From positions 2,216,052 to 2,280,051 of the forward strand of contig NZ_JACCCJ010000001.1 in the NCBI RefSeq assembly GCF_013410105.1: a stretch of DNA of 64,000 nucleotides, given 5' to 3'. Positions 57,089 through 64,000 of the stretch are shown here, piece after piece. Position 1 is the stretch's first letter. The number at the start of each line of letters is the position of its first letter. The notes under the pieces were generated by a model. It searched no databases. It saw only the letters and a program-made list of their open reading frames with translations, and was not told the origin of the DNA. The position numbers and the translations under genes were made by a program. This DNA is from Sphingopyxis sp. JAI108. Lineage in GTDB: Bacteria > Pseudomonadota > Alphaproteobacteria > Sphingomonadales > Sphingomonadaceae.

Positions 57089-58528
57089 CTATCGCCGCAC
57101 CGACCGAACAATGGCGGGCGGCCGCCAACTTCCGTCAAAGACCGACGGTCTCCCGGTTTTCGGCTGAAACATCCGGAGCATCGGCACGAACGCCCCCTTC
57201 GGCGTCGGAAGCCAGTTCGCTTCCCGCTCCTTTCCGGGCGTATCATGCTGCAAATAGAGCGTGAGCGATCCGTCCGGATTATAGCGCAGCGCATCGCGCT
57301 GGCTGATCGTGAAGCGGTTCAGGGGATTGTCGACGAACCACCAGCCGCGATCCACCTGATACATCGTCAGCGACCAGAAGCCATCCACTGGAGGCAACTG
57401 CCCCTTGGCGAAGGTCAAGGTGTAGTTGTTCTTGCCATCGAGCGGCTGCCCGTCACTATCCTTCTCCGCGTAAGGATAGACCGCGTCTTCCTGCAGATTG
57501 GCGGGCCAGCCGAACGCCGCGACCACAGCGCGTTTCATATAGTCGGTCTCGTAGCGCCCGAGCCCCTTGGAGATCGTCCAGCTGGCAATCCGCTCTCCCA
57601 TGACCGGCTTGTTGGCCTCGATCTTTTCGAGCGCGGCTTGCGGCAGGCCGGGGAGTGATGCCTGGACCTCCGGGTCGAGCCGGTCGATGTCGAAAGATTT
57701 GCAAGGCGCCAGCCCGATACGCGCCATTCGGGCGAGGATCGCTGCGTCTGCCGGAGCGGCAGGTGCATCCTTGCACATCAGCCGCGCCATGAGGTCGAAA
57801 TAGCCCTTCGTTCCCATGTCGAGAATCACGGTTTGCGGCTTATCGGTCATGCTGTAGCCGGGGTTTGGGTCGACCGGCGCGGGCTTCGCCTCGTACGGCT
57901 TTCCGAAGGCGGAGAGCGGCGTCAGCCGATATTGCGCCTGCAACGCGTGGACCTTCGCATAGTCGGCCTCGCTACCGTCGGCATAGGTACGCCCGAGAAT
58001 GACGAGATGGCGCGTCGGCGAGCGAATTTCGGTCATGCCGTCCGGCACCTTGCCGCGCCATTCAGGTCCCGCGATCAGATAGGTGCGCGCGCCACCGCCC
58101 GCCGTGCGGCGCCCGGGGGATTCCACCACGGGCATCCACAGGCTGTACATCGGGAAGAGGAAGTAACGGTTGCCCATGTCGGGGTGCGAAAAGACGATCG
58201 GCTCGGCGCCGAGATCGAGCCAAGCGACCGAATAGAGTGTGTCCGCATTGGGCGCGGAAATTCCGCGATAGGCGGCGGGCGGATAGCGCTTCACATGTAC
58301 GAACTGGCCGGCGGGTGCATGCAGACCCTCGACCTTGTCGACATTGCTCATCTGGACGCGCGTGACCTCGCTCGTGACAAGCGAATAGCCGTAGACGTAG
58401 GCTTCTATCGCGATGGCCCCTGCCTCCGCCGGCGAGAGATCGGATGCCGGCTCGGCGCGAGCGGCCGGAGCCGCCAGCATAGTCGCAGCGGCTGCCGCGC
58501 CGAGCAAATGCTTGTAGATTGTAGCCAT
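57089..58528 (-). CDS. DUF1254/DUF1214 periplasmic protein
   Basis: Secreted protein of 479 residues with a Sec signal (TIYKHLLGAAAAATMLAAPAARA). The DUF1254 part has AIAIEAYVYGYSLVTSEVTRVQMSN and the following SAPNADTLYSVAWLDL segment; the C-terminal DUF1214 part has NNYTLTFAKGQLPPVDGFWSLTMYQVD and the closing SLTLYLQHDTPG. Family function is unknown; such proteins are common beside TonB receptors in aromatic- and lipid-degrading sphingomonads. ATG 58528 has AGGAG at the better spacing (58531 and GTG 58534 are alternatives). It is the last gene of the cupin-TonB operon, 46 bases after the receptor stop. Confidence 0.88.
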   Translation of the reverse strand: MATIYKHLLGAAAAATMLAAPAARAEPASDLSPAEAGAIAIEAYVYGYSLVTSEVTRVQMSNVDKVEGLHAPAGQFVHVKRYPPAAYRGISAPNADTLYSVAWLDLGAEPIVFSHPDMGNRYFLFPMYSLWMPVVESPGRRTAGGGARTYLIAGPEWRGKVPDGMTEIRSPTRHLVILGRTYADGSEADYAKVHALQAQYRLTPLSAFGKPYEAKPAPVDPNPGYSMTDKPQTVILDMGTKGYFDLMARLMCKDAPAAPADAAILARMARIGLAPCKSFDIDRLDPEVQASLPGLPQAALEKIEANKPVMGERIASWTISKGLGRYETDYMKRAVVAAFGWPANLQEDAVYPYAEKDSDGQPLDGKNNYTLTFAKGQLPPVDGFWSLTMYQVDRGWWFVDNPLNRFTISQRDALRYNPDGSLTLYLQHDTPGKEREANWLPTPKGAFVPMLRMFQPKTGRPSVFDGSWRPPAIVRSVRR

Positions 58529-58574
58529 CATCACTCTCCTGCTCGCGCCGCCTCAAATCCCGGCGCGCCCTTCG

Positions 58575-60938
58575 TCAGAAATGCGTCGTCACCGACACGC
58601 CAAGTGTTCGCGGATCGGCGCGCAATTTGCGGATTGCGGTGCTGCCGGGGAAGATGCCGTTGTTGAGCCCCAGCTGAGCCGCGAGAACCTGGTTGAAGCT
58701 GCCATAGGCATAAGACTTGTTCGCCAGATTGTTGCCGAACAAGGCAATCGTCCAGCGCTCGTCGGGCGAGCTGAAACTCACCCGCGCGCCGAGCAGCGCA
58801 TAGCCGTCCTCAATCGTCTGCGGATTATTGTCGGTGACGCCGCTGTTGCGATAGTCCGAGGTGAAGGAGATGTTGCCGTTGAGCTCCCACGTCCAGCCGC
58901 TCTTGCCGACATCCCCGCTCCAGTCGACGCCCACCCGTCCCGTCCACGCGGGCGCGAAATTGGCGGGCGCACCCTCCAAGTCTTGGACCGTTCCAGCGGG
59001 AAGGCCCGGAAGGCCGCTGCCGGCGGGAAAGCTGGTGAACTTGCTGTCGAGATAGGCAAGTGAGGCATTGACGGCAAAGCGCGGAACCGGACGCAGCGCG
59101 AGATCGAGCTCGAACCCCTGATGGCGGAGCGAGCCGGCATTGCGCACGATGAAGCTCGTGCCGTCGAAGCTGCGGTCCTGATAACCGTCGATATCCATCC
59201 GGTAGAGGGTGACGTTCGCGGTCAGGCTGCGTTCCAGCCACTGCGACTTGATACCGGCCTCGGAATTTTTCACCGTCTCGCGATCGAATATCCGCTTGGT
59301 CGAGACGACCGCGCCGCCCGGCCCGAACTCGGTCAGCGAAGGCGCGCCTGCCCCGCTATTGTACCCACCCGACTTGTAGCCCGTCGAATAGCTGGCGAAG
59401 AGCAATATGTCCTCGGCGGGCTCGAAATTGAGACCGATGCGATAGGTGAAGCGATCATCGTCGAGATCGGGCAGGACGAGCGCTTCGGGCGCCCTGAGCG
59501 CCGCGATGAAGGGGGTCGCAATCGTCTGCGCATAGGCGCCCGTTTTCTCGTCTTTCGTCCAGCGTCCGCCGAAAACGAGGGTGAGCGGATCGGCCAGCCG
59601 GATATTGGCCTGCCCGTAGGCAGCGAAACTGCGCGAGGTCTGCGTCACGGCCTGTTCGCTCGCGCCGCGCCCGCCGGTCGTAGAAAGCCAGGCGTTGCAA
59701 GCCGTGCGCTGCGCGCCGGCGGGCAAAAGCGCGTTGCAATATTGCGCGCCTATGTCGAGTTCTTCGCCGATCCGGTAATCTTCCTTGTAGAAATAGAGGC
59801 CGGCGACGAGATCGAGCCGCCCGCCGATCCACTCGCCGGTCGGCGAAATATATTGCAGCTCGTGATTCTGGCTCTTCGAGCGGAAGCGGCTGACACGCGA
59901 AGCGATCGCGATCGGCAGCGAGGTGATGTCGCCGTCGAGTTGGCCATTCTTCCAGTCGCGATAACTGTCGATCAAGCGCAGCGTACCCCCGCCGAGGTCG
60001 AGCGATGCCTGGCTGACCGCGCCCCACTGGCGATCGTCGAGGTCGCCAGTGACGACGTGGTTCATCAGCCGGTCACCGAGATTGGTGTCAGGCAGCGCGC
60101 CAAGCCGAGCTGCGAGGCCTGCCAGCTGCTGCGCGCTGACCGATGACGGATCGAAGTCCGCATTGACGAGGCCGTCGCCCGTAGATTTCGCATAATCGGC
60201 CCGTACGATCCATTCGAGGTTGCCCAACTTCGCCTTGAAGCTCGCGCGCAACGCATGATCGTCCTGCGCGCCATAGCGCTTCCCGTCGAGCCGGTTGCGC
60301 CAGAGGCCGTCGGACCATTGCCCCTGCCCGGCCAGACGGAAGGCGACATCTTCGGACAGCGGGACGTTGATATAGCCGTCGAGCTTGTAGCGGTCATAGG
60401 TCCCCGCCTCGGCTGTGAGACGCGCCGAGAAGTCGCGCGCCGGAGCCGCGCTGCGCAGCGAAAGCGCCCCGACGCTCGCGTTGCGCCCGATCAGCGTGCC
60501 TTGCGGCCCGCGCAGCACCTCGGCGCTCTCGATGTCCATGAAGGAGCCGATGATCGCGCCCGCGCGCGGAACATAGACACCATCGACGAAGGTTGCGACG
60601 CTCGGTTCGGTGGCGGTGTTCCCGAAGGCGCCGATGCCGCGGATGCTGAGCCGGAGCGAAGAAGCGACCGCCCCCTTCGTGGTCGAGAAGTTCGGTGCGA
60701 CACGGCCGATGTCCTGCACGCTCATCACATTGGCGCGGGCCATCGTCTCGCCGCTGAACGCCGCGATCGACACCGGAACGTCCTGGATATTCTCGCCGCG
60801 CTTCTGCGCGGTCACGACGATCGCGACGTCATCGTGTGCCGCGCCTTCCTCGACCTCTTGCGCAAATCCCGCAACGCTTCCGGCGCACAGATAAATCGCG
60901 GTCCCGAGCGCAAGCGCGCCCTTCACAAGCTGGCTCAA
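58575..60938 (-). CDS. TonB-dependent outer-membrane receptor
   Basis: Outer-membrane active transporter of 787 residues. A signal peptide ends near residue 26; a plug domain carries VTAQKRGENIQDVPVSIAAFSGE and RLSIRGIGAFGNTATEPSVATFVDGVYV, with ESAEVLRGPQGTLIGRNASVGALS. The barrel ends in NGIFPGSTAIRKLRADPRTLGVSVTTHF with terminal Phe, as expected. The SIRGIG / RGPQGTL pattern is the sphingomonad catabolic-receptor type rather than a siderophore type. The start is TTG 60938, with GGGAGAGAC upstream. It is 33 bases downstream of the cupin gene, in the same operon. The substrate cannot be read; aromatic or lipid uptake is inferred. Confidence 0.9.
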   Translation of the reverse strand: MSQLVKGALALGTAIYLCAGSVAGFAQEVEEGAAHDDVAIVVTAQKRGENIQDVPVSIAAFSGETMARANVMSVQDIGRVAPNFSTTKGAVASSLRLSIRGIGAFGNTATEPSVATFVDGVYVPRAGAIIGSFMDIESAEVLRGPQGTLIGRNASVGALSLRSAAPARDFSARLTAEAGTYDRYKLDGYINVPLSEDVAFRLAGQGQWSDGLWRNRLDGKRYGAQDDHALRASFKAKLGNLEWIVRADYAKSTGDGLVNADFDPSSVSAQQLAGLAARLGALPDTNLGDRLMNHVVTGDLDDRQWGAVSQASLDLGGGTLRLIDSYRDWKNGQLDGDITSLPIAIASRVSRFRSKSQNHELQYISPTGEWIGGRLDLVAGLYFYKEDYRIGEELDIGAQYCNALLPAGAQRTACNAWLSTTGGRGASEQAVTQTSRSFAAYGQANIRLADPLTLVFGGRWTKDEKTGAYAQTIATPFIAALRAPEALVLPDLDDDRFTYRIGLNFEPAEDILLFASYSTGYKSGGYNSGAGAPSLTEFGPGGAVVSTKRIFDRETVKNSEAGIKSQWLERSLTANVTLYRMDIDGYQDRSFDGTSFIVRNAGSLRHQGFELDLALRPVPRFAVNASLAYLDSKFTSFPAGSGLPGLPAGTVQDLEGAPANFAPAWTGRVGVDWSGDVGKSGWTWELNGNISFTSDYRNSGVTDNNPQTIEDGYALLGARVSFSSPDERWTIALFGNNLANKSYAYGSFNQVLAAQLGLNNGIFPGSTAIRKLRADPRTLGVSVTTHF

Positions 60939-60971
60939 CCCGTCTCTCCCCTGTTCTGGATCTCATGGCGC

Positions 60972-61451
60972 TCAGGCGCCGAAATGCGTCACGTCCCGCG
61001 GTTCGATGCCATGCTCGGCGCAATAGGCGAGGTAGCGATCGACAGCGGTTCGCCAGTTCTCGATCGCCGCCATCTGGCCATCCTCCCCGAAATAGACGAG
61101 ATCGCCGGTGGTGATATTAAGTGTGACGGTCGCATCGCCATGGCCCTCGATCGTGATCGGAGTGTGGCGCGAGCCGGCGGTCTCGTAGACGATGCTGCCG
61201 GGCGTCGCGATCCAGTCATGCTCGGCGTAACGCCACGCACCGGCTATCGTGTAGACGATCACTGTGCCACCATGATGGTGCATCGGGAGCACCGTCCCCA
61301 TCGGGGCGCGGAGGAGCGTGACCGTCTCGCCGCGAACCGGATCCGCCTTGATCAGCTTGACCTCGACCGTGCCGCTATAAGGTGCAAACGGCGTCCACGG
61401 CAGGTCCTCGTCGTGAATGATGGCGGTGTCGATCGTCTCGAAATTCATCAT
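60972..61451 (-). CDS. Cupin protein, dihydroxyacetophenone dioxygenase-like
   Basis: Cytosolic cupin of 159 residues resembling 2,4'-dihydroxyacetophenone dioxygenase and ChrR-type cupins. Metal-binding residues are visible in GTVLPMHHHGGTVIVY (His58-60) and RYAEHDW (His78), with SRHTPITIEGHGDATVTLN in the second barrel half. It likely binds Fe or Zn and could be a C-C bond-cleaving dioxygenase of an aromatic pathway, but the substrate is not evident. ATG 61451 follows AGAGGACTC. It is the first gene of the operon cupin - TonB receptor - DUF1254 protein, divergent from an AraC gene 105 bases away. Confidence 0.82.
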   Translation of the reverse strand: MMNFETIDTAIIHDEDLPWTPFAPYSGTVEVKLIKADPVRGETVTLLRAPMGTVLPMHHHGGTVIVYTIAGAWRYAEHDWIATPGSIVYETAGSRHTPITIEGHGDATVTLNITTGDLVYFGEDGQMAAIENWRTAVDRYLAYCAEHGIEPRDVTHFGA

Positions 61452-61556
61452 GAGTCCTCTCCCCGGCCGCGGCTTCTTACCCGGCTCAGCCGCGGCCTCT
61501 AGATGGGAGCACCGAATGGAAGTTGACTTTGCACGCCAAAATGAAATTCTGACCCG

Positions 61557-62561
61557 ATGAAAGCGCGAGGCGGAAGATGGGTTCGAGGCGGCGCGCTCGC
61601 AGGCACGCAACAACTCGTTGCCGAGTTGGGCGGGGATTTCGACGCACTCGCGGCAGAAGCCGGCCTCCCTCCCGGCTTCCTCGGCGCACCCGACGCGCCC
61701 ATCGAGGCAGCTGCCGTGCCGCGGTTCCTCGACATCGCCTCCAAGAAGCTGCGCTGTCCGTCATTCGCGCTGAGACTTGGCCAATATCAGGATTTTGGGC
61801 TGTTCGGGTCTCTTGGCCTGCCGATCCGGAATGCCAGGACCGTCGGCGATCTGCTGCGCACCCTCGCGGCGCTGTTTCCCTTCCATACGCTAGGTGCGAT
61901 CGTCGGACTCGTGGAAGAGGGCAATGACCTTCTCGTCACTTACGAGCTTTCGGCAGACATCTATCCCTCGCACCGGCACGTCGTCGAACTGGGGTTCAGC
62001 ATTCTCACTGCCGAGATCCGTCGGCACAGTCCCAATTGGCAATCGTCCTATGTAGCATTCCGGCATGCGCCGCCGCCGGATTCGGGCTGGCATCGGCGCC
62101 TGCTGGGATCCCGTCTTCTCTTCGATGCCGACCGGAACGCGATGCTGCTCGACGCCGAACTCCTCGCGCTGCCGCGTCCGACTGACGGAGACGCCTTGCC
62201 GATCCCCCCTCGCGAGCGTGGGCATGCGGAACGAACAGGTTTCATCGGCCTGCATACCGAGCGCGTCATACGGGCAAGCCTTCTCTCCCGCCTGCTGACG
62301 GTGCACGAGACTGCGGACCTGCTCGGCACTTCGACCCGAAGTCTGCAGAGGCAGCTCGCTGCGGCGGGCACCTCATTCGACGACATCGTCGACGCGGTCC
62401 GGGCGGATCTCGCTCTCGCCTATCTCATGGACTCGCGTCTCAGCGTCGCGCAAATCGCCGAAGCTCTGCAATTTTCGGAAACCAGCGCGTTATCGAGAGC
62501 GGTCCGCCGCTGGTATCATCGCTCCCCGCGCGCGCTCCGCCGGGATCGGCTTCATACTTAG
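61557..62561 (+). CDS. AraC-family transcriptional regulator
   Basis: Cytosolic regulator of 334 residues: an N-terminal PF12625-type ligand-sensing domain (LVAELGGDFDALAAEAGLPPG to ~230) and a C-terminal AraC domain (LLTVHETADLLGTSTRSLQRQLAAAGTSFDDIV, then VAQIAEALQFSETSALSRAVRRW). It is the full-length paralogue of the truncated gene at 36410-37294. ATG 61557 has the complete N-terminus. It is divergent from the cupin-TonB-DUF1254 operon, a typical arrangement for a local regulator; it probably controls that operon in response to its substrate (inference). Confidence 0.88.
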   Translation: MKARGGRWVRGGALAGTQQLVAELGGDFDALAAEAGLPPGFLGAPDAPIEAAAVPRFLDIASKKLRCPSFALRLGQYQDFGLFGSLGLPIRNARTVGDLLRTLAALFPFHTLGAIVGLVEEGNDLLVTYELSADIYPSHRHVVELGFSILTAEIRRHSPNWQSSYVAFRHAPPPDSGWHRRLLGSRLLFDADRNAMLLDAELLALPRPTDGDALPIPPRERGHAERTGFIGLHTERVIRASLLSRLLTVHETADLLGTSTRSLQRQLAAAGTSFDDIVDAVRADLALAYLMDSRLSVAQIAEALQFSETSALSRAVRRWYHRSPRALRRDRLHT

Positions 62562-62677
62562 AGCAAGTGGCCGATTTGAGACAGTCCGGTTTCAGACTCA
62601 AATCGTCATAATAAGACGTTCGCCGCCGCTCCCGCGCTAGGCCATGATCCCACGACTGCAGGTTGCGGGCACCGCAC

Positions 62678-63205
62678 TCAATCGAAACTATAGTGGAGGC
62701 GGACGCAGCCTCGCCCGAGCGCCTTGGCTCCGATCAACTTTGGACTGCTGCGAAATCCCGTGGAGGGAAAGAGCGGCCTCCCCCCGCCGAGCAGCTCGGG
62801 GAAGATATAGATTTCGATCTCGTCGAGCGCGCCCCTTTCCATGAAGGTCATCTGAAGCTGGCCTCCACCGAGCATCCACACTGGCCCGTCGTCGAGTGCG
62901 CGCAGCTCGTCGATAAGGGAGTCGATGTCGCTCCGGGTCTCAAGCACTCCCTTCGGTTTATTGATCGGGCGCGAGGTCACGACGTAGACGCGCTGATCGC
63001 CATAAGACCAAGCTGATCCGTCCTGTTCCAGGAAATCATATGTGCCGCGGCCCATTACGATTGTCCGGATTCCCTTGATGAACTCGCGGTAATCGTGCTC
63101 GCCCAAGTCGATCTGGTCATAGGCAAAGAGCCATTCGAGACTGTCATTCTTGGTGGCAATATAGCCGTCGAGGCTGGTCGCAATATATCCTAAGATCCGG
63201 GCCAT
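62678..63205 (-). CDS. Dihydrofolate reductase-like (RibD C-terminal) protein
   Basis: Cytosolic reductase of 175 residues related to the C-terminal RibD/YwjB group rather than FolA. It opens ARILGYIATSLDGYIAT, then TIVMGRGTYDFL, VYVVTSRPINKPKG and the late VWMLGGGQLQMTFMERGALDEIEIYIFPELLGGGRPLF. NADPH-dependent reduction of a small substrate is expected. ATG 63205 has a GGAGG site. The intergenic strip to the divergent TetR gene (47 bases) contains a perfect 18-bp palindrome at 63222-63239, so the TetR protein probably represses this gene and itself. Confidence 0.88.
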   Translation of the reverse strand: MARILGYIATSLDGYIATKNDSLEWLFAYDQIDLGEHDYREFIKGIRTIVMGRGTYDFLEQDGSAWSYGDQRVYVVTSRPINKPKGVLETRSDIDSLIDELRALDDGPVWMLGGGQLQMTFMERGALDEIEIYIFPELLGGGRPLFPSTGFRSSPKLIGAKALGRGCVRLHYSFD

Positions 63206-63221
63206 ATCGCCTCCTTGCAAA

Positions 63222-63239
63222 TAAACGAATGATCGTTTA
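63222..63239. promoter_or_regulatory. TetR-type operator palindrome
   Basis: TAAACGA-ATGA-TCGTTTA, a perfect 7-bp inverted repeat with a 4-base spacer, in the 47-base gap between the DHFR-like and TetR genes. Confidence 0.75.
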
Positions 63240-63251
63240 CTAAACGCCGAC

Positions 63252-63833
63252 ATGGGTAGGATCAAGACAGTTTCGGACGAAGCGGCGCTCGACGCCTTGC
63301 TGGCAGCAGTGAGCGAAACGGGTCCCGAAGGACTGAGCTTTTCCAAAGCTTCTGCTATCGTCGGCCTGTCCGCCTCCTCACTCGTTCAACGCTTTGGCAG
63401 CCGGGAGGGTATGGTCCGAGCGGTACTTCTTCACGCGTGGGATAAGCTCGACGCCCTGACGCTCGTGGCTACCAGCGAAACCCCCGAAACGCCCGCAGGC
63501 GCAGCCGAACTCCTCCTCCGGCTCATGCATGGCCCCCGACTGGAGACAGATGTCACCGAAGGCCTTCTTCTCCTGCGCGAGGATTTTCGCGATCCAGTGC
63601 TACGCGCTCGCGGCTCGGCTTGGGGACGGCGCCTGGCAGTTGTTCTCGGCGGGAGATTGACGCAAGGATCAGCTAATGGCGAGGCAATGGGGTGGCAGAT
63701 GCTTGCCGTCTGGCAGGGCACCATCATCTGGTGGGGATTTATACGCGACCGTGATCCAGAAGAGGCCATCCGGACCGCATTGATGGAATGGTGGCAGTCT
63801 GTCAGCAATCCCAGGCGGCCGAGCCCGTCCTAA
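63252..63833 (+). CDS. TetR-family transcriptional regulator
   Basis: Dimeric DNA-binding repressor of 193 residues. The helix-turn-helix lies at about residues 28-50 (GLSFSKASAIVGLSASSLVQRFGSREGM) with the usual Tyr/Phe-Gly-Ser turn, and a mostly helical C-terminal ligand domain follows (AELLLRLMHG, LLLLREDF, EAMGWQMLAVWQG, ending EEAIRTALMEWWQS). It is divergent from the DHFR-like gene; the palindrome at 63222-63239 is the probable operator. Ligand unknown. The ~170 bases after it to the window end show no gene. Confidence 0.88.
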   Translation: MGRIKTVSDEAALDALLAAVSETGPEGLSFSKASAIVGLSASSLVQRFGSREGMVRAVLLHAWDKLDALTLVATSETPETPAGAAELLLRLMHGPRLETDVTEGLLLLREDFRDPVLRARGSAWGRRLAVVLGGRLTQGSANGEAMGWQMLAVWQGTIIWWGFIRDRDPEEAIRTALMEWWQSVSNPRRPSPS

Positions 63834-64000
63834 AGGTGGCGTACCATTCCGATTGACCGTCGATCTATGCGACCGCGTTAGTTTCTTCTGTACCGTTCTG
63901 GCCGATGCACGAACCGCTGCGCGGATTGGTGCTAGCCTCGATGTAAAGCGGCCCAGCGATCGCCGCACCTGATTGAACGCGGGCTGCCGCAGGCAGACCC

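Overview
The window is GC-rich and looks like a chromosomal segment of a free-living alphaproteobacterium of the order Sphingomonadales (Sphingopyxis or Sphingomonas type). The reasons are: a GTA/GTG-rich start usage with many ATGA and GTGA stop-start overlaps, a DUF1153/SciP-like regulator, HWE-family and PAS histidine kinases, a TonB receptor beside a DUF1254 protein, a Usg-like protein, GGAAC-N16/17-CGTT motifs of the alphaproteobacterial general stress sigma factor, and heat-shock promoters of the alphaproteobacterial RpoH type. No tRNA, rRNA, CRISPR array or intact insertion sequence was seen. The genus is an inference from gene content only.

Layout. 1-3.8 kb: a redox cluster with a di-haem cytochrome c, cytochrome b561, a CtaG-like protein, a DUF2231 membrane protein and a PQQ sorbosone-type dehydrogenase. 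3.8-12.8 kb: small envelope and stress genes (DedA, CDF transporter, CinA, hemerythrin, DUF421, DUF1206, a lipoprotein, an esterase), several behind general-stress promoter motifs, and three broken genes. 13.3-18.9 kb: manC, a DksA/TraR-like zinc protein, then a bacterial end-joining block ligD - xth - 2H phosphoesterase-like gene - ku. 18.9-24.4 kb: KTSC, GNAT, psd, flavodoxin-like, GFA, manA and YdcH genes. 24.4-28.2 kb: heat shock, with hsp20 (RpoH promoter, candidate ROSE RNA thermometer) and groESL (CIRCE plus RpoH promoter). 28.4-32.2 kb: a KaiC-like ATPase coupled to a hybrid histidine kinase, with a response-regulator relic. 33.2-37.3 kb: DUF421-DUF202, antiporter, PRC-barrel, a 5'-truncated AraC gene. 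37.3-52.8 kb: a 4,674-residue autotransporter followed 21 bases later by a TPR-sulfotransferase. 53.4-56.9 kb: a SciP-like gene, a decayed ECF sigma/anti-sigma locus and an HWE kinase. 57-62.6 kb: cupin - TonB receptor - DUF1254 operon facing a divergent AraC regulator. 62.7-63.8 kb: DHFR-like and TetR genes sharing an 18-bp palindrome.

How the parts may work together. LigD, ExoIII, the 2H-like protein and Ku form a non-homologous end-joining set in which LigD lacks its own phosphoesterase domain, so the 2H-like protein is an attractive candidate for 3'-end healing. The autotransporter and sulfotransferase form the other candidate system: a huge tandem-repeat surface protein with a dedicated cytoplasmic modifier. 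Four intergenic general-stress motifs, three of them 31-34 bases from a start codon, suggest that much of this region is expressed under stress or in stationary phase.

A caution runs through the window: several genes carry one-base lesions, four of them explained by loss of one G from a GG pair. These may be real decay or a systematic base-calling error, and should be resolved before calling all of them pseudogenes.
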